A stretch of DNA of 18,522 bases from the NCBI GenBank assembly GCA_900548615.1, contig URKW01000036.1, positions 1 to 18,522 of the forward strand, read 5' to 3'. Position numbers and translations under genes: made by a program. This stretch comes from an uncultured Eubacteriales bacterium (GTDB taxonomy: Bacteria; Bacillota; Clostridia; Oscillospirales; Oscillospiraceae). Each line of letters begins with the position of its first letter. Positions within the stretch are counted from its first letter, which is position 1. Positions 1 through 5,735 of this stretch are shown here, piece after piece. Below the pieces are notes generated by a model. The model was given only the letters and a program-made list of their open reading frames with translations, did no database searches and was not told where the DNA came from.

Positions 1-345
1 AGCGGTCAAAATTTCAAGCGCCCGCCGTGAGGCAGCGCAGAAATTTTGGGCACCGCAACAGGACACTTTTGGGACAGCGGCCAAAAGTGACTCGCGCCGG
101 GGCGCGAAACTCCCTTGGGCGGACAGAGTCGTCCGCCCCTACAGACAGGTACGGTAAACGGTGCGTAGGGGAGGGGTTCTACCCCTCCCACCCGGTAAGC
201 GCAGACGCTTTCCGTGACCGACGGGCGGGGTAGAACCCCGCCCCTACAACTGCCTATCGATAGACCTCCGTAGGGCGGGGCCAATGTGCCCCGCCGTTGA
301 TGGTGCGTCAGATATCGTGCGGCGGGCCACACGGGGCCCGCCCTA
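1..345. repeat. Cluster of GC-rich intergenic palindromes
   Basis: This gene-free stretch downstream of yqeC is packed with short perfect inverted repeats: arms 7-15/40-48, 64-72/81-89, 92-98/101-107, 117-124/131-138, 169-177/181-189, 223-231/235-243, 274-281/288-295 and 321-328/335-342. Several share GTAGGG and GCGGGG-type arms, so they look like members of one family. A larger pair with 11-base perfect arms (269-279 and 337-347) encloses the last two hairpins and contains the yqeC stop codon (TAG, 345-343). I see no convincing coding region here; the short open frames are by-products of the palindromes. Some hairpins may act as transcript ends, but none has a clean T-tract. Inference: a dispersed intergenic repeat family. 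Confidence 0.8.
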
Positions 346-347
346 CG
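269..347. repeat. Long inverted repeat enclosing two hairpins at the yqeC 3' end
   Basis: The arm at 269-279 (CGTAGGGCGGG) is the exact reverse complement of 337-347. Inside lie two smaller perfect hairpins, 274-281/288-295 and 321-328/335-342. The yqeC stop codon is inside the right arm, so the transcript of the cob operon ends in or runs through this structure. It may serve as a 3' stabiliser or a weak terminator; no run of T follows it on the minus strand. Confidence 0.7.
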
Positions 348-1017
348 AAATGGTGCGATACCACTTCTCCCACAGGCTCCCCGCTACGACCTTGCCGGGA
401 AGGAGGGCGGACAGCGCTTCCGCATTACGCCAGTCCTGCGGCGTTTCCACCTTATTGACGTACACCCAACCGCCGGCATAGCCCTCGGCGCGGAGCACCG
501 CCGCTTCCAACGCGGGGGTGACCACATCGTCCTCCGCCGCGCCGCACAGGGCGGCGTAACGCTCCGGGCGGTGACAGATCTGTCGGATGGGGCGGCCAAA
601 GCCGTCGGCTCCCACCACATAGATGGTCTGGCGGGTGTTGGGAGGGATCACCGGCTCGTGAGGAGCGTGAGCCTTCAGGGGCAGGCGCTTGGCGCCGTCG
701 GCCTCCACCAGCACGAAGTCCGCCAGCTGCGCCAACGTCTCAAAGGACAGCGCCGGGGCGGTCAGCTTGCCCTCCGCCGTTTCACCGGCCACGCACACCG
801 CGCCATGGGCCGCCAGCGCGGCGGACACGGCGTCAGCGCCGCCGGACAGCAGCACGGGGTTCTGCTCCGGCCTTTGGATTTGGGTGGAGGTGGTGACCAC
901 CACCGTGCCGCGGCGGCGCAGCTCCTCCGCCAGCGTACACATAAGCGTGGTCTTACCGCCGCCGCCAATGAGAGCGGTGACGCCCCTTTCCACGCCCAGC
1001 AGGGCGGAAATGTCCAT
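343..1017 (-). CDS. yqeC: YqeC-family P-loop protein (putative selenium-dependent hydroxylase accessory protein)
   Basis: A 224-residue protein with an N-terminal Walker A loop, GGGGKT at residues 18-23, preceded by a hydrophobic strand (VTALI), and VLVEADGAKRLPLKAHAPHEP in the middle. This is the pattern of YqeC, a family linked by genome context to selenium-dependent molybdenum hydroxylases; its biochemical activity is not established as far as I know. The start is the ATG at 1017. It shares one base with the stop of the phosphatase gene upstream (TAATG), which makes translational coupling likely. An alternative ATG at 1044 lies within the preceding gene and is less likely. It is the last gene of the cob operon. 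Nothing here shows a direct role in cobalamin synthesis, so the link may be shared regulation only. The stop lies inside a GC-rich palindrome. Confidence 0.82.
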   Translation of the reverse strand: MDISALLGVERGVTALIGGGGKTTLMCTLAEELRRRGTVVVTTSTQIQRPEQNPVLLSGGADAVSAALAAHGAVCVAGETAEGKLTAPALSFETLAQLADFVLVEADGAKRLPLKAHAPHEPVIPPNTRQTIYVVGADGFGRPIRQICHRPERYAALCGAAEDDVVTPALEAAVLRAEGYAGGWVYVNKVETPQDWRNAEALSALLPGKVVAGSLWEKWYRTIS

Positions 1018-1580
1018 TATATGTCCTCCGGCACACGCACCCAACGGGTGGGCACGCCGCCCTCAAACGTCACCTGATAGCCGGTGCCCGCCTTGCGGTA
1101 CCAGTCCACCCGCAAGCCGCCGAACCACGTCATCATGAACCCGGCGATGACGCCGCCGTGGACAACGCACACCGCGTCGGTGTCCTCCGCCAGTACCGTC
1201 TCCATGGCCTTCCGGTTGCGCTGCATGGTCTGGGGCGCGCTTTCGCCGTTGGGACAGGGCAGATGCTCGCTGTCGGTGATCCAGTGCTGGAAGGCGGGGT
1301 CGTCCTTCAGCTGGTCATAGCTGCGCATCTCGAAATCACCGAAGTCCATCTCCCGCAGCCCCGGCAGCGCCGTGTGGGGCACGTCGCCGTAGATGGCGCG
1401 GAGGGTCTGCTCCGTCCGCACCAGACCGCTGGTGAAATACCGGGGCGCGGTGGGGTACTGAGCGGCGTGGGCATGCAGCTCCGCCAGAGACTCCGGCAGC
1501 ACTGGGATATCCGCCGCGCCGTAATACAGGTCGCGGAGACTGCCCTCGGTCTGGCCGTGGCGTATCAAGGTCAAGATCAT
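1017..1580 (-). CDS. cobC: Histidine phosphatase, probable alpha-ribazole phosphatase (CobC type)
   Basis: A 187-residue member of the histidine phosphatase superfamily. The signature RHG lies at residues 7-9 (catalytic His8 by family analogy). Arg55 in GLVRTEQT, Glu77 in LREMDFGD and His141 in VVHGG complete the expected phosphate pocket. In the cobalamin pathway CobC removes the 5'-phosphate from alpha-ribazole phosphate or from adenosylcobalamin phosphate. The superfamily is broad, so the substrate is assigned from context: the gene lies in a run with cobT, cobU and cobS. The ATG at 1580 overlaps the stop of the upstream CobU-like gene as ATGA and has a GGAGG ribosome binding site at 1592-1588. 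The protein appears intact and cytoplasmic. Confidence 0.85.
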   Translation of the reverse strand: MILTLIRHGQTEGSLRDLYYGAADIPVLPESLAELHAHAAQYPTAPRYFTSGLVRTEQTLRAIYGDVPHTALPGLREMDFGDFEMRSYDQLKDDPAFQHWITDSEHLPCPNGESAPQTMQRNRKAMETVLAEDTDAVCVVHGGVIAGFMMTWFGGLRVDWYRKAGTGYQVTFEGGVPTRWVRVPEDI

Positions 1581-1927
1581 TTCAATTCCTCCGTTAATCC
1601 GCATAATATCCGGGTCACATGGGCCGCCTCACGGGCCAGACGCTGCACCAGCGTGCCGTGCACCTCACGCCACGCCCGCTCCGCGCCGTCCATGGGGACG
1701 ATGCCGCCGCCCACCTCCCGGGTGATGACCACCGCGTTTTCAAAAAGAGGCAGGTACTGCTCCGCGTTATCGCAGCGGCGGGTCAGGGCCTCCAAGTGCC
1801 AGTAGCATTTCTTACCCGGCACCGGGTCGCCCGCCGCCAGATCGCATACGTCGGCCATGGTCAGGCCGTAATGCCGGAGCGCCCAGGTCAGCTTGCCCTG
1901 AAACGCGCCGCCGATCACCAATTCCAT
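1577..1927 (-). CDS. Short CobU-like protein with degenerate P-loop
   Basis: A 116-residue protein related to the adenosylcobinamide kinase/guanylyltransferase family but about two thirds of the usual 175-185 residues. The N-terminus (MELVIGG) and the stretch REVGGGIVP at residues 70-78 match the beginning and the later NEVGxGIVP motif of CobU, followed by the typical helix with QRLA. The Walker A loop reads GGAFQGKL: the Ser/Thr after the lysine is Leu13. The region that carries the guanylyltransferase His in CobU is missing. The start is the ATG at 1927, 5 bp after the cobS stop, with GAGGTGA just upstream. It probably is not a full kinase by itself. It could be a partner or regulator of the full-length CobU in the same operon, or a different nucleotide-binding enzyme. 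Function is not assigned beyond family. Confidence 0.75.
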   Translation of the reverse strand: MELVIGGAFQGKLTWALRHYGLTMADVCDLAAGDPVPGKKCYWHLEALTRRCDNAEQYLPLFENAVVITREVGGGIVPMDGAERAWREVHGTLVQRLAREAAHVTRILCGLTEELK

Positions 1928-1932
1928 ACTCG

Positions 1933-2664
1933 TCACCTCACCAAAGTCAATACCGCAAGGCCCCACAGCTCGCCCAACGTCAGGGCGAAGCCCGACACGT
2001 CGCCGGACATGCCGCCCAGCTGCCGGTCAGCGTACCACACCGCCAGCCAATAGCCCACGGCCGCCGCCAAGGGGGCGAAGCTGCCCCACAGCGCCAGCGG
2101 CACGATGATCGCCGCCGCCATCACAAGGGCAGCAAAGACCACATAGGGGGTCTTTCGGCCGGTCATGGCGGCGTACTGGCTGGTGGTCATGGGCCGCAGG
2201 GTCAGCACCGCCAGCGCCGCGCAGGCACGACTGGCCGCCGGGATCACCAGCAGGGGCAGCAACGGCAGCTCCTCCCGCGCCATGGCGAAGCTCCACTGGC
2301 TCAGCGCCAGCAGCACCATGGAGATCACGGCGAAGGCGCCGCAGTGGGAGTCCTTCAAAATTTCCTGCCGCCGGGGCAGGTCGCGGCGGCTCAGCACCGC
2401 GTCGCACACGTCCATGAAGCCGTCCAGATGGAGAAAGCCCGTGGCCAGCCACGGGGCAGCGGCGATCAGCAAGCCTGCCGCGCTCCGGGGCAAAAACCGC
2501 CCCACATACGCCGCCAGCAGCCACACACCGCCCACCACCAGCCCCACAAGGGGCAGGCAGCAGATCATTTTGCTGCGGGCCTTCTCGTTCCATAGCTTCA
2601 GCGGACAGGGGATGGCCAAAAACATGCCCCACGCCATGAAAAAGCCGTAGATCCAATCCTTCAC
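1933..2664 (-). CDS. cobS: Adenosylcobinamide-GDP ribazoletransferase (cobalamin synthase)
   Basis: A 243-residue polytopic membrane protein. CobS joins adenosylcobinamide-GDP to alpha-ribazole (or its phosphate), the step that closes the nucleotide loop, and acts in the membrane. The family motif DGFMDVCDA is at residues 81-89 (acidic residues Asp81, Asp85, Asp88, expected to bind metal and diphosphate), followed by SRRD and ILKDSHCGAFAVI. Several long hydrophobic segments span most of the chain, and the length is typical for the family. I chose the GTG at 2664 as start: it overlaps the cobU stop as GTGA and has AGGGAG about 10 bases upstream, whereas an earlier GTG at 2673 sits only one base from that site and the ATG at 2715 lies deep in cobU. 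Confidence 0.93.
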   Translation of the reverse strand: MKDWIYGFFMAWGMFLAIPCPLKLWNEKARSKMICCLPLVGLVVGGVWLLAAYVGRFLPRSAAGLLIAAAPWLATGFLHLDGFMDVCDAVLSRRDLPRRQEILKDSHCGAFAVISMVLLALSQWSFAMAREELPLLPLLVIPAASRACAALAVLTLRPMTTSQYAAMTGRKTPYVVFAALVMAAAIIVPLALWGSFAPLAAAVGYWLAVWYADRQLGGMSGDVSGFALTLGELWGLAVLTLVR

Positions 2665-3194
2665 AAGGGCCACGCTCCCTTCCACACACGGGGCAGGCCC
2701 GCCGCCATATCGCACACCACGTCAAATTCCGCCGCCAGAGCGCGGCACACCTGGGCAAGGCCACGGACGTAGACCTCCGTCCAGTCTTGATAGTCCTCGC
2801 CGCCCCGCCACAGGTCGTCGCAGACGCAGACGAAGTGGGCGCTGTGACGGCTGACGGCCAGCAGCTCCGCCGTCACGGTCTCCGCAGCGTTCGCGTCAAA
2901 TTCCGGGCCGAACATGGTCTCGGACAAGGCGGCGGTGACGCTGTCCAGCAGCACCGCGCCGCGTTTGTCGATGTCCGGCAGGGCGGCGGTCAGGCCGGTG
3001 CTGCGCTCGATAGTCCGGAAGCCCCAGCCCTCCCGGTCGGCAATGTGCCGCAGGACACGCTGGTGATCCTCACTGTCACGGGGCGTCATGGTGGCCCAGT
3101 AGTAGAGGGGAGCGCCCGCCGCCAGATGGCGGCACAGGCGCTGGGCGGCGGTGCTTTTGCCGCTCTTGCTGCCGCCGATCAGTAAAATTCTCAT
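2661..3194 (-). CDS. cobU: Adenosylcobinamide kinase / adenosylcobinamide-phosphate guanylyltransferase
   Basis: A 177-residue protein of full CobU length. CobU phosphorylates adenosylcobinamide and then transfers GMP to give adenosylcobinamide-GDP, the substrate of CobS. Visible motifs are the Walker A loop GGSKSGKS at residues 7-14, the strand YYWATM (31-36), and His50 in RVLRH, in the place of the guanylylated histidine of CobU, followed by GWGFRTIE. The later NEVGxGIVP motif is not recognisable: the region reads CDDLWRGGEDYQDWTEVY, as if diverged. That motif is instead kept in the short CobU-like protein two genes downstream. The ATG at 3194 overlaps the cobT stop as ATGA. Assignment to the family is secure; whether it alone performs both activities is less sure. 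Confidence 0.88.
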   Translation of the reverse strand: MRILLIGGSKSGKSTAAQRLCRHLAAGAPLYYWATMTPRDSEDHQRVLRHIADREGWGFRTIERSTGLTAALPDIDKRGAVLLDSVTAALSETMFGPEFDANAAETVTAELLAVSRHSAHFVCVCDDLWRGGEDYQDWTEVYVRGLAQVCRALAAEFDVVCDMAAGLPRVWKGAWPL

Positions 3195-4294
3195 ACCTTT
3201 TCCACCGTAAAGCTGTCGCCGGAGCGGATGGGCTCCAGATAGTCGTCCTGAATGGCGGCCTCGGCGAAGGTGGCCATGTTCTTCATCACGCCGCAGGCGC
3301 CCTCCAGCACCCGGAACAGCAGGGGACAGCCGCTGCCCTCGCCCAAGCGCATATCCAGCGCAAGGCAGGGCGTCAGGCCCAGCGCCTGGGCCGCCCTGGC
3401 GTAGCCCAGCTCGTAGGACTGGTGGGACAGGAACAGGTAATCCGCCGCGGCGGGGCACAGATGCACGGCGCACAGAGCGGCGACGACGGAGATGTAGCCG
3501 TCCACGGCGGCGGCGATCCCCTCGTGGGCGCAGCCCAGAAACGCGCCGGTCATGGCGGCGATGTCCAGTCCGCCCACCTTGTGGAGCACGTCCAGCACGT
3601 CGTTTTTGTCGGGACGGTGCAGCGCCAAAGCGCGGCGCAGCACCTGCTTCTTCCGGTCAAAGCCCTCGTCGGTGAGGCCGCCGCCCCGGCCGGTGACAGT
3701 CTCCACCGCCGCGTCCAGCAGCACCGAGAGCACGGCGGCGCTGGTGGTGGTGTTGCCGATGCCCATTTCGCCGATGCCCAGCACGGAAATGCCGTCGGCT
3801 TTCGCCTGCGCGGCGGCCTCCATGCCCACCGCCAGCGCCTGAAGCGCTTCGGCACGGGTCATGGCGGGCTCCGCCGCCATGTTGGCGGTGCCATAGCGCA
3901 CCTTGCGGTTCACCACGGCGGGGCAGGGCACATCCACGGCGATGCCCACATCGTACACCGTCACGTCATCGCCGAAGGTCTGGGCCAGCGCCGACATGCC
4001 GGTCTTGCGGCGGGTCATGTTCACCGCCTGCTGCACCGTGACGGACTGGGGCGCGCAGGACACGCCCTCCGCCACCACGCCGTTGTCGGCGGCGAACACC
4101 GCCACACGGCACTTTTTCACCTCCGGGCAGACCTGGCCGGTGACGCCCGCCATGCGGACAGCCATGTCCTCCAGCTTGCCCAGACTTCCCGGCGGCTTGG
4201 CCAACTCCGCCTGACGGCGGCGAGCGGCGGTCATGGCGGCTTCATCCGCCGGGCGGATGGCCGCGATATAGGCTTGCAGTTCCTGTTCTGTCAT
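3191..4294 (-). CDS. cobT: Nicotinate-nucleotide--dimethylbenzimidazole phosphoribosyltransferase
   Basis: A 367-residue CobT, close to the usual 350-360. It activates the lower-ligand base by moving phosphoribose from nicotinate mononucleotide, giving alpha-ribazole phosphate. Family landmarks in order: AKPPGSLGKLEDMA near the N-terminus, AADNGVVAEGVS, GIGEMGIGNTTTSA, GRGGGLTDEGFDRK, GAFLGCAHEG, SHQSYELGY and LGEGSGCPL. Glu319 in the last motif corresponds to the catalytic Glu317 known from Salmonella CobT. The start ATG at 4294 overlaps the upstream TIM-barrel stop as ATGA, with GGGAGAG ahead of it. No truncation or missing key residue is visible. Which base it activates (benzimidazole, adenine or phenolic) cannot be told from this sequence. 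Confidence 0.96.
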   Translation of the reverse strand: MTEQELQAYIAAIRPADEAAMTAARRRQAELAKPPGSLGKLEDMAVRMAGVTGQVCPEVKKCRVAVFAADNGVVAEGVSCAPQSVTVQQAVNMTRRKTGMSALAQTFGDDVTVYDVGIAVDVPCPAVVNRKVRYGTANMAAEPAMTRAEALQALAVGMEAAAQAKADGISVLGIGEMGIGNTTTSAAVLSVLLDAAVETVTGRGGGLTDEGFDRKKQVLRRALALHRPDKNDVLDVLHKVGGLDIAAMTGAFLGCAHEGIAAAVDGYISVVAALCAVHLCPAAADYLFLSHQSYELGYARAAQALGLTPCLALDMRLGEGSGCPLLFRVLEGACGVMKNMATFAEAAIQDDYLEPIRSGDSFTVEKV

Positions 4295-5067
4295 CGTGTG
4301 ATCTCTCCCAGATAGCCCTGCGCCGCCAGCCAGTCAAGGGACGGGGCGCAGTTCATGTTTTCGATGGTATAGGTGGTGGCGGGGCACTGGATCAGCAGCG
4401 CGTCCAGCACCTGCTCCATGGGGATATTGCCCTCGCCCAGCGGGTTGTGCAGATCCCATTCGCCGAAGTTGTTGTGGATATGGACGTGCCGCAGCCACGG
4501 GGACAGAGGGGCAATCCAGTCCAGGGGCGGCGTCTTGCTGACGGTGGTGTTGGCGTGGCCCACGTCAAGGCACACCCCCAGCCGGGGATCCTTTACGCCC
4601 TCCATGATGGCCGCCAGCATATCCGGGCCGTCGTCCATGACGTTTTCCAGCGCGATGGTCATGTCCTGGGGCACCTCCGGCAGAAAGTCCCGCCAGAAGC
4701 GCACCGACTGCTCCACAAACCACTCCGGAAAGTAGACGAAGGGGACGTACCCGTCGTGTATGACGATGCGGTTGATCCCCAGCCGCCGGGCCATGGCGAT
4801 GGTCTGGCGGTAGCGCTTCACCGCGATGTCCCGCACCAGCGGGTCGATGGCGCAGGGATGCAGCTCGGCAAAGGGCGCGTGGAGCCACAGGCGGGCAATA
4901 TCCACCGTTTCCGCTTCCGCAGCGGACACGGCGGCGCTGTCCTCCAGCGCTGCCGCCATGCAGAAGGCCGTGACCTCGAAGCCCAGAGCATAGCGGCGGG
5001 AGAGCTGGGCAGCGGCGCTGTCGATGCCGGACAGATGGAGTTTTTCGCGCAGATGGGCGCGGTTCAT
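4291..5067 (-). CDS. TIM-barrel metalloenzyme (xylose isomerase/endonuclease IV-like) heading the cob operon
   Basis: A 258-residue protein of the AP-endonuclease 2 / sugar phosphate isomerase TIM-barrel superfamily. The metal-site pattern of this fold is complete: His63 and His70 (LHAPFAELH), His104 (VIHDG), Glu141 (ALEN), Asp168 and His171 (CLDVGH), His196 and His198 (HVHIH), Asp205 and His207 (WDLH), and Glu236 (TIEN). It should be an active divalent-metal enzyme, but the superfamily covers isomerases, epimerases, lyases and endonucleases, so no substrate can be named. It overlaps cobT by ATGA and is the first gene of the operon, which suggests a sugar- or nucleotide-related step linked to lower-ligand activation; this is inference. 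I chose the ATG at 5067, eight or nine bases after AGAGG; the GTG at 5076 abuts that site. Confidence 0.8.
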   Translation of the reverse strand: MNRAHLREKLHLSGIDSAAAQLSRRYALGFEVTAFCMAAALEDSAAVSAAEAETVDIARLWLHAPFAELHPCAIDPLVRDIAVKRYRQTIAMARRLGINRIVIHDGYVPFVYFPEWFVEQSVRFWRDFLPEVPQDMTIALENVMDDGPDMLAAIMEGVKDPRLGVCLDVGHANTTVSKTPPLDWIAPLSPWLRHVHIHNNFGEWDLHNPLGEGNIPMEQVLDALLIQCPATTYTIENMNCAPSLDWLAAQGYLGEITR

Positions 5068-5088
5068 GGGCAACACCTCTTTTCTGAC

Positions 5089-5125
5089 AGTATAGCATGG
5101 TCGGGGGAAAAAGGAAAGCGGTACG
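5089..5125 (-). promoter_or_regulatory. Weak candidate promoter of the cob operon
   Basis: A TGC-TATACT sequence (TATACT at 5094-5089 on the minus strand) resembles an extended -10 box just ahead of the TIM-barrel gene. No good -35 box is present at the right spacing; that place falls in the T/C tract of the preceding terminator. The predicted leader would be only about 15 bases and has no room for a riboswitch. Read-through from upstream is the alternative. Confidence 0.3.
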
Positions 5126-5145
5126 TTTTGGCGTACCGCTTTCCT
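5098..5145 (-). terminator. Intrinsic terminator after the DUF4430 lipoprotein gene
   Basis: A perfect 14-bp stem (5132-5145 paired with 5112-5125) with a 6-base loop begins 5 bases past the lipoprotein stop codon. On the minus strand the stem is followed by TTTTCCCCC, so the structure has the shape of a rho-independent terminator for leftward transcription. It separates the surface-protein transcript from the cob operon. Confidence 0.85.
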
Positions 5146-5149
5146 GTGG

Positions 5150-5665
5150 TTATTCCCCGCCGGCGGCGTAGCCGCCGCCTACGTCCTCGCCCAGATCGCA
5201 GGTATAGACCCAGCAGATCACATCGCCGTCCTGCAAGGTGTAGCCGGAGCAGCCGTAGTTGGGGAATTCCCCGTTGACGCTGTACATCCAGCCGGACAGC
5301 TTGCCGCAGTCGAACTCGTAGAGATTGGCGATGCCCTCGATATAGGCGGTTTTATACAGGGGCGACCAGCTGGACTCCATGGAGATGCCATTGTCCCGGC
5401 AGACACGCTGGAGCAGGTCGAAGGCCGTCTCCCCCTCGGTGAAGGAGAGCTCCGTCTCCGGCAGGATCACGCCGTCATCGGGCACAAAGTCCGCCTTGGC
5501 GGCGTTGAGCTGGTCAAGATTGTCCAGAATGGTGGCGCAGGAGATGGAAACGGTGCAGCTGCCTGCCGGCTCTGCTTCGGCAGGGGAACCGCCGCAGGCG
5601 GTCAGCAGAGCAAGGCACAGCAGCCAGCACAAAAGGGCCGCGCTCCATGGGGTACGGTGTTTCAT
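5150..5665 (-). CDS. Surface lipoprotein with DUF4430 (transcobalamin C-terminal-like) domain
   Basis: A 171-residue lipoprotein: signal peptide, lipobox LTAC with the lipidated Cys24, a short Ala/Glu/Pro linker, then one compact domain. The domain shows the DUF4430 pattern: GETAFDLLQRVC, then YIEGIANLYE, GWMYSVNGEFPN and YTLQDGDVICWVYT. This family is named transcobalamin-like C-terminal because it shares the beta-grasp fold of the C-terminal lobe of the animal B12 carriers intrinsic factor and transcobalamin. It follows the riboswitch-controlled surface protein (70-bp gap with a small hairpin) and precedes the cob operon, which makes corrinoid binding at the cell surface a reasonable hypothesis. 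DUF4430 domains also occur in proteins with no known B12 link. The ATG at 5665 has GGAGG at 5676-5672. Six cysteines in the mature protein, one of them the lipidated Cys24, may allow disulphides. Confidence 0.85.
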   Translation of the reverse strand: MKHRTPWSAALLCWLLCLALLTACGGSPAEAEPAGSCTVSISCATILDNLDQLNAAKADFVPDDGVILPETELSFTEGETAFDLLQRVCRDNGISMESSWSPLYKTAYIEGIANLYEFDCGKLSGWMYSVNGEFPNYGCSGYTLQDGDVICWVYTCDLGEDVGGGYAAGGE

Positions 5666-5682
5666 AGGTCGCCTCCGATGGA

Positions 5683-5705
5683 AGGGAGCGGCAAAGCCGC
5701 TCCCT
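5683..5705 (-). terminator. Hairpin between surface protein and lipoprotein genes (weak terminator or processing site)
   Basis: A perfect 10-bp stem (5683-5692 with 5696-5705) with a 3-base loop lies between the stop of the 1474-residue protein gene and the ribosome binding site of the lipoprotein gene. Only TTCC follows on the minus strand, so termination would be weak. It may reduce, rather than stop, expression of the lipoprotein from the riboswitch transcript, or stabilise the upstream message. Confidence 0.45.
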
Positions 5706-5735
5706 CCGGTTGGGTTTTCAGGGATTTTGGGGAAA

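Noticed and set aside
27..332. Short open frames in the first 340 bases on both strands
   Set aside because: They run through overlapping palindromes, lack ribosome binding sites and show no family resemblance.
2661..3473. CobU start at 3473 giving a 270-residue protein
   Set aside because: The extra 93 residues are Arg/Gly/Pro-rich, lie entirely within cobT in another frame, and the family N-terminus (MRILLIGG) begins at 3194 with an ATGA overlap.
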